The notes beneath the pieces are model-generated. The model was not told the origin of the DNA. It saw only the letters and a program-made list of their open reading frames with translations, and searched no databases. From Bugula neritina (taxonomy: Eukaryota; Bryozoa; Gymnolaemata; Cheilostomatida; Bugulidae), in contig OZ037766.1 in assembly GCA_964035545.1 (NCBI GenBank), forward strand, positions 31,278,273 to 31,342,272: DNA of 64,000 nt, given 5' to 3'. Every line of letters starts with the position of its first letter. The first letter of the stretch is position 1. Both the position numbers and the translations under genes were made by a program. Below, one piece after another: positions 37,352 through 51,401 of this stretch.

Positions 37352-40300
37352 ATGGTTTTCAAAAAAGATAGGATCCTGGGTATCTTTTACATTACAGTTG
37401 GATTTGTTTACAACTTTTTAAAAGAATGGCTGAAGCTAGTAGGCAACCCTGCGAGCAGGAAAAAGGTGAGACCACATTTATAACTGATAAAAGAAGCTAA
37501 CTAAAGTGATAGCAATAAGCTTGCTTGCCAATCTTACCAAAACTGGCCTGTGCTTTGAAAAATGTGATTGAGTACTTTTCAACCGATGGTAAACCCATTA
37601 TCGAGTTTTTCTTTGACATATTTTTGTAAAAAAAATCAAGTTAACTGTGGACTTCAGAGTGATAGACTACATCAATTAAATCACTGATAGACATGCATTA
37701 GTCTTCAAAAATAGCATAACGGAATTATTCTTATAATGAGCTGCATATATAGTAACACTATACAGCACTTTGTCAAAAACTCCATCTGCATGTTCCATAG
37801 CTAAATATATAAATAATAATATATGCTGTTGCTGCATAGTTTGAAAGATTTCACGTGTTTCATGAGTTTACTATAGTTGGTTCGTGTTAATAGTATATCA
37901 CCATTATAAATAGGAGGTTAGATTGTAGCGCTGCTGCATAATATATAAACAAAATTCTAGCAAAGTCAGCATACAATTTATATAAGTTCATATTCATAGT
38001 TATAACGGTGTGTTGTGGATGTCTATTTCAGCCTGTTTTACTTTTATATTGTTGTTAAATTTGAGCTCTAAATTTCTGTATCGGTAGATTTAAAAGACTT
38101 ATACGTAACAATTAGTTTGTGATTGTTAAATAGGATATAAAAGGGCTCAATAATTAGAGGCAATATCTGTACATATAGACTTTGTTTTAAAATTTCCTAA
38201 AATAGGATATAACCTCAACATATTCTTGATATCATGAGCTGAGTTAGCAAAGTTTGATATCTGAACAACACTAAAGACCTGTTCACATTTTATTGTTTCT
38301 ATTGCAAGGCAGCCTTTTAGGGTGATGGCCTTTTTAGTAAAGCTGTGTGTTCTAGATGTACATGTGTCCTATAGATGTATGGTTACTAGAGAGACAAATT
38401 ATTTCCACAAATCATAATAACAAATAAGACTTATAGTTAAAAGTTTTTGACCAGTTTATGGATATAGCTCGCAAACACATGGTACTGAAGACATGAACCA
38501 CAAAGGTGCAAAAAATAAAGAGCCTGCATGAGCTACTATAGTACTATAGTAGCTAGATAGGGCTAGCACTAGTACTAGTAGCTAGGTACTAATAATACTA
38601 GTAGCTAGGTACTACTAGTACTAGTAGCTATAGGTACTATATACTAGTACTAGTAGCTAGGTACATACTAGTACTTATAGTAGCTATAGGTACTACTAGC
38701 ACTGGTATTAATAAACTGTAATGATAATCTCATAATAACTACTTTCAAAACACACAACACCTTTTGTGTTTGTACTATTCAGTCAGTTTTTTCAACACTT
38801 TGCTAACAAAACATACAAAACAATACATGGTTAATCCAATCAAAGCCAAAGCAATGTAAAGGTAAATGCAGTCAGCTTTAATAAAATATTCTGGCCAATT
38901 ACAATGATAACTATTGATGGTAATTGCAATCAGTTGCCTAGTATAAATAGTTACAAAAATTAAAACACTAATAAACAAATTGCATCGGTTTTTGATAAAT
39001 CATTAAAATTGCTCTATATATGAGCAGACAGGGTTAGAGTGTTTGCATAGTAAACACAAAGTCGAAAGTTTGAATCCCGGCAAAGGCCATTGGTGATGTT
39101 AGGAAGAGCATCTAGTCATAATTGCTTTTGTGCCTCATCTGAATAAGTTTTTAGCTCTATTTAACAAAAAGCCCTATTCATCAAGTGTTTTCTCACCGGG
39201 AAGGTGACTATAAACTTGGGTGAGTGAGTTTTATATCAAAAGTACTAATATACATGTATAGGCAATGCCATCACATTATTCCTTTTAATAATCTTGACTG
39301 AATGTTAATTGTCTATAGCTTTAACTTTATGATAGTAATATGAAAAGACGACACTGAGGTCTCTGTTGATGTTCAATTTTATGTTCAAATATGACAAATT
39401 CCTTTTCTAAATGGTTGGATTATTATCAGTGATTGCAGCAATTGACTATAGATCTTATTGATCATATTGAATTTTTGGCATGAATTTGAATTTGGCCACC
39501 AGCAGTTTATTCAAAGCATAAGAAAATAATAATAATTATATTACATTTTGGTTTTTGATGGGAAACTCTGATTATTTCCCATTTGAATATAGTTTGGACA
39601 AATACCAGGGCTACCACCACTATATTATACTATAATAGTTGTATATGTACATCAGCGTTACAGTCTGACTCTGTTCCTCATTATATGTGGGAAGGCATAA
39701 GGAGTTCACTTAAAATAGTAAAAGTTGTATAATTAATTCTGCGTATTTCAAACATGGGGGTCCTCATATTTATTTTTTGCAATTTGTTTGGCTAACCCCT
39801 CGCCATACCTCTCATAAATGAAATTACACCAAAACTTCACATAATGCATGTTCATATGCATACAGGTAATTGATAATGTTTCTATTTAACTTCCTATATA
39901 TGCAAATCTACAATGCAATTCTCAGCCTCCTTCTTGATACAGAGTATATGTTCCTCAGACTGTATTATTATATCATTATACACTATAGCTCTTATAAATT
40001 CTTATATACACAGTGATACACTAGCTGAAACTTGCTACTAGCATAAAAAACATTATTCAAAGTCTGTTAAATAACTCAATGTTTATGCTTATCAATCAGA
40101 TATCCTGAATTAGTTTATGTTTTTGGCAGTGAATTCCCCCTTTAACCTCCTTTATAATAAATAACAGCCTGCTTGACGACATAGCCATCGCAAGTATCTG
40201 AAACAAATATAATTTGAAAAATTAGCATAAATCTGTCATTAATGCTTTGCTTTATTTTCTATATCAGATCCATATTTTTGCGTAGACTGTGGCAGAAGCT

Positions 40301-43300
40301 GGTAATTTTTGCAACCACTGGCGTTGACTACTTTTCAAGATGGCCAACTTTATAAACATACCTCCTAATGCGTATAATGATAGTTTAAATTTTGCCTTTC
40401 AGCAGACTGTAGTCCGTAATAATATGCACTGCAATGTCTAGTAAAAAGAGTTTTAGTTGACTATAATTGTGTTTGTTTCATTGTCAGACACGAGCTGGTC
40501 TGAGACTAACCAAGATTCCACGAAGGAAAACTGAAAGTGACACTGACGCACAGAAAAGTAAAGTAAAGGTATTTATTTATCCACTACTTTAAGGAAGAAA
40601 AAATATGAAGCTTACATAATATGATTCAACAATCTTAGTTAGAATTATTTAGAAAAACAGAAAAATGGCTGCTTCACAACGACAAGCAATAGCTACATGT
40701 ATATCAGTGAAGTTTGACCGTTCTTTACTCGCTAGTTATATTCCTCCTACAGTAATGCTACTAAACCCTAAAGACTTCCTTCACTGTCACTGTATTGTAT
40801 TCGATTCCCGCATTAGAAGCTTATCTCCTGTATAAACTCAAAGTAACCACTTAGTTAGCCCCGCTACAACTTACCGTACGATATTGGTAAAACCTTCTAC
40901 AGACTGCTATGGAGTAGCTTTTTACAAACTTGAACTAAATTGGGACAAGTCATTATAGAGATATGTTATAATGACACTTGAAGCAAGTTATCTATTGGAC
41001 TACAGTATGGCATATTATAAAAAAAATTGAGATGCTAAATCATATTATAGACATGATTATAATATTATGAATTTATTCTGCAATATGGCTGCTGAAAATC
41101 GCCTTCAGTTGAGTTTAGACAGTTAAATCTATAATGTCCACTTGAACATACTATTTGTTCAAAGTGATGCAGTATCTAAGTTATTATCATCACAAGCTTT
41201 TAAGATGCAGTGATAAGTTTTTGGCATCTATATATATACAGATTAATCCAATACGCCCTAGGGCATTAAATAGATAGGCATATAGGTTTCATACTAAAAT
41301 CAGCAAACAGGCATGACGGGTTTAAATGGTACAGGGAGAGTAAAATGTTTGGCTACATTAGTGAATCGGGATCTTGCCCTTCAAGTATAGGTCTCATTCT
41401 GTTGTAAAAAGAAAACTTAAATTGGTCTAGACCAAAATGTGGGTTGAGTGTTCTCCGACGTGTTAAATATTAAGTATTAAAAGAAATATAATCAGTAAGC
41501 TGTACTTCATATAAACCAAACTCAATTCTTTTTAGAAAGTTTAAATCTAGGTGTTGTCTTCTTTCTTTAAAATGTTCTATATTTTTTTTTACCATGCACT
41601 CTGAAACACTCTCCACAGGACCGAGTCTGCACGCCCATTTAACAGCCCGTCTCTGAAATGTTTCCACCTTGTCTATTAATCTTTTGATGTAGGGTGACCA
41701 TACCTGACTAGCATACTCAAGAACTGGTCGGACAACCGTATTAAAGGCTATCATTTTTGTCTCGGTACTAGCGCTAAACAGGCATCTTCCAATCATTGCT
41801 AACAATTTGTTTCCCTTTTTAACAGTGTTCATTGTATGTTCATGCCACTTGAGGTCACTTTGAATTTATACACCCCAGTATTTTAGACTGCAGGCTTTGG
41901 GTATGGCATGCCGTTCATAAAAAGCTTAAAACCGGGAAGATTTTTTTCCTAGGGCCGCGTATGCATACATTTGTTTGGGTTAAAACTCATGCCCCATTTA
42001 ACAGACCAGTCATACAACGCTGTTACACTTTCTTGGAGTTTGGATGGTCCACATTCTGTTATGTCCATACCTAACAAAGTATCATCAGCATATAGTCGAC
42101 AATATGAATCATTTACACAGAGTGGCATGTCATTTATAAATAACAAAAACAGAAGAGGCCTTAAACTGAGCCCTGAGGTACACCTGATGTAACAGCAAAT
42201 TTGTGGGACTTCCTACCATTAACCAGTACCATAGATGTTCTAATTGATAGCCACTGTTCAATCCATTTCACTACATTCACATCAAACTTATAGGCTTTAA
42301 TCTTGTGTATTAAAAGTTTGTGTGGGACCTTGTCAAAGGCCTTTGCAAAATCAAAAGACATAAGATGGTATGATTTGTGCTCGGCTAGTGCTTTAGCCGT
42401 ATAGTGGACAACATCAAGCAATTGTGTGGTGGTACTGAACTTTTTGCGAAAGCCGTGTGGGTTATTATTGATGAGGTTGTAGTTATCTATGTGTTGCCAC
42501 ATAGAACTAGCAATAATATGTTCAATCAACTTTGATGTTATGGATGTGAGGCTAATAGGTCTCTAATTTTTTGGCAGATCTCGTCTTCCACTTTTAAATA
42601 TTGGAATTACATTGGCTGTTTTCCAGTCTTGTGGTACACTATTGTGATCTAAACTGGCCTGCATAACTAAAGTGAGGCATGAAAGAAATGTTGGTACATT
42701 TTTACTAAATTCGTTGATACAGTACGAAGATATTTCATCTGGTCCACTGGCCTTTTGAATGTCTAGTTTCTTGATAAGATTGGTCAACCCTTCTATTGTT
42801 ATGTTTAACATGGGCATGACCAGTAATGGTGGTACTTGTAATGCAAAGTCTGGTATGGGGTGAGTGTTGTCTAAAACTGCTCTTTCAAGTTGTTTTTGCC
42901 AATAACAAAGCTGGTCGAATGTAGAGTGTCTACATTCAGCTTCAGTGGAGTTTGGAACATTCTCATCACATATTGTTTAGCATTTTATCAATTACCTTTA
43001 GTGTTTAAAACTCATCATTGAAATTATAGAATGCACAAACTGGTATCAAAATGTGCCATACATTTGAAAATGGCTTCCAGCTCTGCAAGCAATAAGATCA
43101 GTTTGTCAAGTGTTTGCCGTATTGGTAGCCATGTTTATTCTTTATCAGCTTTATGTTATAAAGGAAGTGTAGAGTTGTGCTTTCTTTAAAACCTTATATA
43201 GTGTTGTGGAGTCATGTTGTGAAGAAGTTAAGGCAGCTAGCTGATTGTAAAATAAGTCTATTTTCAAACCCAAACAGAAACAAATTATATAAAGTTTGAA

Positions 43301-46300
43301 ATTTTGTACATCTTTGGACCTTCTTAAGTGTTACTTGCTTTGTTTCAACAAAACACTGACTTATATATAATTTCAGTCAATTAATGTTAGAATTAATTAT
43401 ATTTCAATATGTTTTAGCATTTATACAAGTCAGATGTTGCAAACGGACAATTTATAGGCATTTGGAGCCATCTACCGTCTTTAGGTGAGAATTTCTTTGT
43501 TTAATAATGAATGCTTTTAAAACCATTTCTTTGTTTTATTTGCAGTAAGAATTTTGTATTAGTGACTATGATTAAAGTATATCAGTATTTAAAAAGTAGT
43601 CTCGGCTGTTTCTATCAGATTAGCAACAATTGTAAAATAAAGTATTTGTTTATACAGCTAATATGTATTCCACAACTTTTCTAAGAGCCATTTGTCTAAA
43701 AGAATGCAGCTTTTACAAGCCATATTTTTCCTCTTTCAGTTGATAAGAGCTTTAAGGCTAGTGTGAGATGCTTGCGAGAAATATGCTCCTGTCATCATGG
43801 CTTTAGAGCCACAGCAAGGGAAGTGTATGAGGAGAAAACATCTATAAGGATAAAACAACAGATCGCTGTTTCTAATGTCTTAACTCTAAAACTCTACCTG
43901 GTGAGAAAGCAACTATATGTTAATGGCTGTGACAAACCTGTGTAAAGAAAGATCTTTGTACACTAATATTTGTTATACTTGCTATACTGTATATAATGTG
44001 CACTTAATCAGTCAGGTGCCTGCAGGTGTCATGTGATACCTTATCTGATAACTACGATTCAAGGAAAAGCAATATTCAACACAACTATTAACTAATACAC
44101 GTGACCATACCCCCATACCCGTGCAGGTTAGCTCAAAGCAAATGGCAAAATGCTAGAATTTGTTAGTCCTACACTAAGAAGACATGATGACCAAGTAGTG
44201 ACTATAAATGAGTGCTTGTTTGACTAACTGGCGTAGCTTTCTAGCTTATTGTGGTTGTGGACTGCTCTTCTCGCAGTTATCCACCACTGTACATATGAGT
44301 CCCAGCTAGTTATTTACCACTGAGCTCCAACTAGCTACACACTACTGCATGCAGCAGCACACAACTAGCTATACACGGCCATTCTCTTATATTCCAGCAT
44401 AAACTTGTCTTACGTATATAATATACCTTTTCATTTAAGGAAGATATTTATATGCATGTATACAATGTTACAAACTTCTGTTATTACTCTTTGGTTCTCT
44501 AGTTACAAAATAGTTTATAGTGTGAAATAAGACAAATGTAAACAGAGTGACAGATCAGGTTGCTATGGAAACAAAGCGTCACAGGTTATCTGACATGATG
44601 TTGAGGTCATATGTTTTCCTCGTTAAAATGCCACTTTTACAAACCCATTAAAGGAACTTTTCAATAAAATATGAGATTAGCATTCTTTAGAACAAGCTGA
44701 TTTTATTTTAAGCTTTAAAGCTATTCCCTAGTTCAGCAATTTTAACCAAAATGCATATTTCCTTAACAACACTTACATGGCTTACATTATAACTGTTTTA
44801 ACCAATTTTAAGGCAAATTTACTACTATTTTTGTTGAGTTTTGTGATGCCATTGCCATGAGTAAACAGAATTCTGGGAAAGTTAATAACAATGTATTGTG
44901 GGTAAGCTAGTTTATGTACAAAATGAAGGGAGCACAACTCTCTGTACATATGAATAAACTGTTACTTTTTAACTTGTATCTCAACAATTTTAACAAAACT
45001 CCTGATTGGCTTGCAATACAATTCCCAAGTTTCACAGATGTGGTGATAACTCCAAACATGGATAGCTTGTTTTCGAAAACTAAGATTACTCTATATCTTC
45101 TAATACCAATGAGACCTGTATAATATTATATTAAGTATTAAATCGTATTTTTTCATTCATGCAGTTATGCGCTTATTTGTTCTGGCTAATGACGTCCCAA
45201 GTGCATGAGCAGCGCTACTTGACAGAGTTTGTGCAGGAGAAAACAACCCAAATCATTGTACTAGCCGTCTCACTCTCATGTAGAAAGGATACCTGGCTAA
45301 CGAAGGCTGCCAAGGTATGAGTAAATTCAACACATAGCCAATATATTTAGCCATTTTATATTATTATTAACAGCTATTAAAACTTTTGAAGCCGTTAAAC
45401 TAGTGGGCAGGCGCTAATGAATAGAATAATGTTTATACAACTCACTTGGGCTATAGTAATTGTTATACAATTCGAAGCTCTTGATTGGTTTCTTAGTGAA
45501 AAAAAAATCATTAAATCGTTATTTTGTACAAAAGAAGAGGTGTAATTTTTCAAACCACATGAATATTTGCAAATTTGAATCAAAGTTGATTGCAAAGTTC
45601 TATTCTTTAAGTTTCACAACTACCTACATTTTTAAACCACACGCAATAAAGGTTGCCTTAGTACTACTTCTGAAGCATGTGGCCATTTGAATTTCTTCAA
45701 TACGCCTGCTTCTGTCATTGTATATTATGTCTCAACATTCACTTCTAAACATAATATATCCTAAATCCCGTACATATCAGATTATACTGTTTATTCAAAC
45801 ACTTTCATATTTTCACCACAGTGCCTAAATTATATATATTCCTAATTCTGTTTAAGGTCATTAAAATGCTTTTTAGTTTATTTATATAACAAATAACGTG
45901 GCCAATTTTCTAGTTCTTTTAAAAAAATATATTCATTTAATTTTTCAAATTTTAAAAATAATTTGCATTAACTAAAAACTGCTCAGTAGAGTTTGGTTCA
46001 TTAAAAGCTGTCCAATTTGGATCTCACACTGATTCACATCACTATAAATAATGGCTTGTTTCTGTATCATTCAACGCCCTCTGAAAATAAACTAGGAGTT
46101 GTTCATCCTTATAATATAACAGCCTGTATAATATTAATACTATTCTGAAATATATTTTAGCTGTTGGGTGACGGATTCAATGACTTAAACTACCAGCTTC
46201 ATGCTGGTAAGCATATATAAAGTATCATACCGCCTTTACTAACTTGAGAGACTATCATTTCCTTCCTTCCTTCCTAATAGCTTGATATAGACTACCATAA

Positions 46301-47694
46301 CCCCTTTCCTCATATCAGCAATAGGTTCATAGACTATTACCTCTTTCCTCACATCAGTAATAGTTTAATATATACTACCATAACGCCCTTCTTGATATCA
46401 GTAATAGGTTGGTAGACTACCATAGGCCCTTCTTAATATAGTGTAAATGTAAATAAATAGTAATCACATATGACATAACTCCTACTCTTACTCTCCTGTT
46501 ATTGCTGTGCCCATGCATACGTATGTTCTATGCTAAATATTTAGCAGTAGGTGGCTTGCTGCATTTAAATAGTTGTTTAATAGTTAACAGAACCTTTTTA
46601 TTTTTATTAATCTTTATAAATTTGCAGCTTTTGGTATTTTATAGAGTTAGTAGGCAAATCAGGCGCGAAGGCAACTTTGATGGGAAATCTAAAGTGGATG
46701 ACAGAGATAGGGAACATGAGATTTAATCATGTGGCGCTTGTTTACCCTTCTTCCCTTGATCGACTGGAACCTTCCCCAAACCAAGGACAATCCGGAGACC
46801 CCAAGCAGCCCGGAGGCACCAGTCAATCTGGCCAGCAAGTGAGTGCAAGTACAAGGGCTTAGAATAATTCAAAATGGCTGATCTAATCAGTTGTGAAGGT
46901 ATCAACATTCTGTAGGTTCCAATATACACTTTGTTTTAGGGTCATAGCGCTTATAAGTAGTAATATTGTAATATTCCCATAGTCATATGAGAATAAATTA
47001 CCATTTTAACCGTTGATTGACTTGGTTGGTAAACTAAGATGTTACATAAAAATGCTATTGTCTAGACCTTAAGTACAATGTTGAGAGCACAACTTCCCCT
47101 TGGAATAGAATTGTCATATTATTTTTATAATAAGTTTTAATATAATAGTTTATAATAATTTTTATAACACCAGAAACATATAATTGTTTAGGGCGCGGCA
47201 TCAGAAGCCTCTGTGGAGTCAGCACTGCAACTTGAGGGACCGCAGCTGCTAGCTGGTACAGCTTCTGGCCAAGAGGCTCAACAAGGTGAAGAGGCAGCTT
47301 TAGACACAGAGCGAGAAGAAGTATGGGCCATAACTACATCGCCTGTGGATGAGTTTGATGATGATTTGTTCTTGCCGGTAGAGAACAACCGGGAAGACGA
47401 CTCTGACTTCAGAGAAGAGTTACTCGGAGGTTAGTTGAATCTTTAATAAGAACTCATCAATCTATTTCTTTCTGTGATATTGATGTTGCAGTTCAAAACT
47501 GACGAGAAGTATTTTGTAATTAGTTTGGACGATTTTCATCAAAATGCATAAAATTGGTGATGGAGAAATGCTGATAATAATAATAGGAAGGTGTGAAATA
47601 TGTTTCAGAAGATGGTCCTATCAATCTGGCTACAAAAGGGGAGAATGAGGACTTGACAGGGTTGGGTATAACTCTGAGAAGAAGTGACTCGTAG
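37352..47694 (+). CDS. Gene D: unrecognised protein of about 380 residues, paralogue of gene C
   Basis: Predicted exons: 37352-37465, 40488-40568, 43418-43484, 43740-43900, 45165-45314, 46161-46206, 46645-46838, 47192-47429 and 47609-47694 (stop TAG). Same exon number and phases as gene C. N-terminal hydrophobic segment (ILGIFYITVGFVYNF) with a basic tail. Exon 4 is Cys- and Arg-rich (CLREICSCHHGFRATAREVY). Exon 5 has a central hydrophobic stretch (IIVLAVSL). Exon 6 (LNYQLHAG) matches C (MDYQTAG). Exon 7 shares W..(D/E)x-NM-x-F and (L/V)YPxSxD with C. Exon 8 is Gln/Glu-rich, then acidic. The last exon (EDGPINL.. LTGLGI) matches C. Exon 7 needs the acceptor at 46644, because the upstream one runs into a TAG. 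Introns are much longer than in C, one carrying a LINE. Confidence 0.72.
38530..38710. repeat. Degenerate CTAGTACTAG-type palindromic repeat
   Basis: Repeated TAGTACTAGTAGCTAGGTAC motifs of variable spacing in the first coding intron of gene D. Each contains the self-complementary CTAGTACTAG. Confidence 0.75.
39030..39240 (+). repeat. tRNA-Thr-derived SINE
   Basis: Head GGGTTAGAGTGTTTGCATAG, then TAAACACAAAGTCG and a TTTGAATCCC T-arm. Body: GGTGATGTTAGGAAGAGCAT, AGTCATAATTG, TCACCGGGAAGGTGAC. The same body is found on the minus strand at 55.1-55.3 kb and in part at 59.0 kb. Confidence 0.75.
41470..42975 (-). pseudogene. CR1/Jockey-like LINE reverse transcriptase, 5'-truncated and broken
   Basis: Reverse transcriptase of a non-LTR retrotransposon, which would copy its own RNA at the target site. 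On the minus strand the motifs run in order: ASGPDEIS, a KNxRPISLTS block, SFDFAKAFDKVPH (catalytic Asp), SGVPQGS, INDMP, YADDT (catalytic Asp pair), FNPNKC, then the DLKW-type and thumb-like region (VRPVLEYASQVWSPY). Damage: an in-frame TAG in the KNxRPIS block near 42565, a frameshift just after GVPQGS near 42165, and a stop after NPNKC near 41949. No endonuclease domain or 5' end is present. It lies antisense in the intron between D exons 2 and 3. Confidence 0.9.
46255..46445 (+). repeat. Degenerate tandem repeat of about 58 bp
   Basis: Three to four copies of a block containing TAGACTACCATAACCCC, CTTTCCTCATATCAG and AATAGGTT, in the intron before D exon 7. Confidence 0.7.
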
Positions 47695-50659
47695 ATCACC
47701 TCACTAGGAAAATGTTAAACAAAGCATTTTAACCTTTTGTTGTATTCCTTATTTATAAATTGAGAAACATAACTGTGGGTAATCAATATGCTAGCAAAAA
47801 ATCTCAAAACACTGTGTATTTGGAAAGCTGAAGTGATAAATTAATGCAAAACTGAAAAGAACATAAATGAGTATTACATACTTAAAGGTGCCTGTCCCTT
47901 GGGAGAATTCAGCATGACTATCAGTAGCTCTTCCCTTCTATTTATCACTCGCTTGCATAATGCAACATTTTTTAGGATGCACAGCTTTACAAAGAATGCT
48001 TAAAATTCAACATGAACTAAACTCAACATTTTTCTATAGTTTACAAGTCTAAATGTAGGTTCAGCAAAGTGTGTTTTGCGGGGTCATGGTAATGAAATGT
48101 AGACTAAGATCAGTGCTCAGCCTGGCACCAACAACTATAACCAAGTGTTGGTGCCCAGGCTATCTAGCATCTATACTACACAGTTTGGGGTATTTTCTAG
48201 CCATTAGAGGCAATAATATGTGCATAAATTGCTGTCCTTCCCTTAGTTTACTTATATAAGATGTTTGAAAGCAACTGCAGTTGCAGTACACGCTTTTCAG
48301 GTCAAATGCAAAGGCTTTAACTACCTAAAAGCTAAGATTAGAAAAATGATATGCAGAGTTTACTGTTTAAGCATTCAAACACTTTAGAGAAATGTGAAGT
48401 AAATCAGATTATTGCCAGTATTGCTTGTTGGTATTTTTGTTATAGCAATTAAATTGTATGTAGGAGATTTATTCACATTGACCTTTAGTGTTGGAACGGC
48501 TTCAGTCGTGTGATCAAGGTACTTCGTTTATCATGTAAATGTTATCACATGATAGGTTTGGAAAGTGCATCTAGGAAATTCAGTTGTTAATTTTATAGTC
48601 TCTCATTTCCATGAGTTTCTAATAAATATTTACATTATGTATAACTCGTAATAACTTTATAGCTTTCTGAATACACAGTGTTTTGAGTCAGCTTGTTTTA
48701 TTAATAAAAGTTTACTCAATCCTCAGGAGTTGTTCAACTTTCTTACTAAATTTAATTTTTATATAAAATAAATATATCTATTTTAAATAATTTGTGTTAG
48801 AAATTATAAAATTATGTTTTGTGATGTTCATCACTAATAATTTGTGTCATTTATTTTTCACTGGTTATAAAAATATAGTTTTGCAAAACATGTTAACCAG
48901 TTCTATAGAGTTTTCTCATACTCCATTAATACACAATTAGAAATCTATTGTATAGTGAACAAACCACACACTAAAGATCGAAATAAACTAATCGTATTCA
49001 ATCACATTAGCTCAGAACTACAAGAGTTCATAATAGTTCACTTTTGTCTGAGTAAAAGCTCATTATATATAAGATAGAAAAAGTTTTCCGTCACACTTAC
49101 AATTTCTAGAAGTGGTAGATTATTGTATTGTTTACAAATTTGGTCAGCCAATTTAAATAATACTTCTAATAAGCTTATGGGAAAATTTCAATATTTTTGT
49201 GGCATATAAGATACCACATACATAAATCAATGAAATGATACAGGAGTTGTGTTCTCTAATTTATATAGACTGAGGGTGTTAGGAGTTTTTAGACTGCATG
49301 GGAATTACTTGATTCAAATTTTTTTAGCAAATTGTTGATGCATTTTTTTATTACAGTAAGTTAAAATAACAATAAACAACAATTGTGAATAAAATAATTG
49401 TTTATAAAATTGTTATCATAGGTATGACAACTTCCCACTAAATAATATTGGGGATGCAACTCCCAATTTTAACGTATAGATATAGTATGCTCTGTTATTT
49501 GACCAAGCACCCTGTACAGACTTTAGAGATTAAGCTACATGAGCAGGTGCTTGTGGGTTTATATCTACATAACTATTCAACCACAACTAAACCATGTCTC
49601 AAATATATATAACTAACTCGTCATACATGCAGTTACAACATTTTAGTACACATAAATACTGTATGTACAATTTAAATGCTGCACAAGCAATGTAAACGCT
49701 GTACATACAATGTAAATACTTTATGTATACAACATAAATGCTGTACATACAATTTAAATGCTGTACATACATATAAATACTGTACATACTGCATAGAGGT
49801 ATATGGTAGATTTTAAATTAGCACATGCAAATATTATAAACCAACACACTTAACCTAAGAAATTTAATAGATATGTAAATTTAATTTGCAGTAAAATTAG
49901 AATATAAATATTATTAAAAAAAATTAAGCACATTATATGCATCTGCAAGCAGTTCTTTATAATCATTGTAATATTATGTTAATACGTAGCAACAAAAATA
50001 AAGGAAAAATAAAACAAATATACCATGACTTACCAGAATTCTGATTGTTTCCAGATTGTTAATCTTTTTATGCCATGATCTAAATTAGAAAATGAATATA
50101 GTTACAGTTTATATAAAAAGAAATAAACGTGATACACATTTAGTTACATATACAATATAACATTATCTTTATTAATTCCAAATTAACTGTTATAATTGCT
50201 TCTTCTTCGCAGCTGCAAGCATTTGTTCTGTCATTCTTCTGCAGTTATAAATATAAAATGCTAAGCTATCTCTTTCAGCTACCTCAAACAATGTAGCTCA
50301 AACTGGTGGCAGTACAGAACTGGTCTTTTGCGGTGTCAATAGCTGCTACTGCTTTGTACTGAGACTAAGACTAAATGCTTTCAGAAAAGGACTATGACTA
50401 ATGAAGAAAAATTCATGAAGTTCTAGGAAACATAAGCAAAGAAATGATATTATGTTTCATTCATTGACACCAAAGCATTTTTTTGACATTGAGTCAGTTA
50501 TAGAACTGAATAGATTTTGCCTTCAATAATTTAAAAATTTTATTTAAATTGCATGGCTTGATCGAGTACAATGCAATTATGGAACAAAAAGATGAGATGA
50601 CTCATATATACAAGTTATAGCCATTAAAACCTGCTGAACAGTAAGCTGTGAATCTGAAA
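47695..50659. other. Intergenic DNA downstream of gene D
   Basis: AT-rich with no supported gene. Includes a tandem repeat of about 20 bp (TGTACATACAATTTAAATGC-like) at about 49640-49795. Confidence 0.45.
49640..49795 (+). repeat. 20-bp minisatellite
   Basis: About seven degenerate units of TGTACATACAATTTAAATGC. It explains the YIKYL/MYSVYI-type open frame on the minus strand. Confidence 0.7.
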
Positions 50660-50661
50660 AT

Positions 50662-50802
50662 GTGCGTGTGTGCATGTGTGTGTGTGTGTCCGCGCATGTG
50701 TTTGTGTGTGTGTGCGTGCGAGTGTGTGTGCGTGTGTGTGTGTGTGTGTGTGCGTGTGTGCGTGTGTGCGTGTGTGCGTGTGTGCGTGTGTGCGTGTGTG
50801 CG

Positions 50803-50837
<35 letters not shown>

Positions 50838-50838
50838 A
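50662..50838 (+). repeat. (TG)n microsatellite with GTGTGTGC higher-order units
   Basis: Long TG tract in which a central block alternates GTGTGTGC octamers. It generates Cys/Val and His/Thr open frames that are not genes. Confidence 0.97.
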
Positions 50839-51034
50839 CACAAGTAATGGAGAGCTAGAGTTTATACTGTTGTCTCCGCAGAAACCACCTGTAGATAATA
50901 ATGGTAGTTATGTGTATTATTTGAAAATAATGTCTTTTATGTAAGAAGGTAAATTGGTAGTAAACTATAAGTAGAATGAAATGGTGTGAAAATCATTTTT
51001 ATTCTATTAAAATGGTAGATATTTGACAAATATG

Positions 51035-51042
51035 TATATAAG
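51035..51042 (+). promoter_or_regulatory. TATA box candidate
   Basis: TATATAAG about 27-30 nt upstream of a presumed 5' UTR exon (about 51062-51126) that ends CGTCAA at a GTAAGA donor. Confidence 0.4.
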
Positions 51043-51401
51043 TATAAGAAGGTATTTTATACTGCACACAGTGTGTGTAGATCTTCACTACTACAGCATC
51101 TACAAACAGTGCGGAACACACGTCAAGTAAGAAACTAAATGTTATACTTCACTTCTTGGCTGACATTATGTAGTTTGATATAATAAAATGTTCTAGCTGA
51201 CGGGGTATAAATTCAGTCATATATAACTCATAGCTGTCTAAAACTTGCCTTTGAAAGCCTCTATTATATATATAATAGTATCATTGCTACTATACAATCA
51301 CAAAATATATTATGTACTTTTTGTTTTATGTGTTTGAAATCTTGCAAGAATTTTTCAAAAAACACCTACTTTGTTTGGTGCTTGTAGATATCGGACTCAA
51401 T

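Noticed and set aside
38775-38978. 67-residue minus-strand frame with two hydrophobic stretches
   Set aside because: Looks like a membrane hairpin, but it begins without ATG, lies in AT-rich intron DNA beside a repeat and has no homologue in the window.
44914-45123. 69-residue open frame in a gene D intron
   Set aside because: No splice signals in phase with D exons 4 and 5; composition typical of AT-rich intron.
50036-50083. Minus-strand open segment ending at a GTAAGT donor
   Set aside because: Very short, with more than one possible frame and no partner exon.
50577-50944. Several overlapping His/Thr and Cys/Val open frames
   Set aside because: All are frames of the TG/CA microsatellite.
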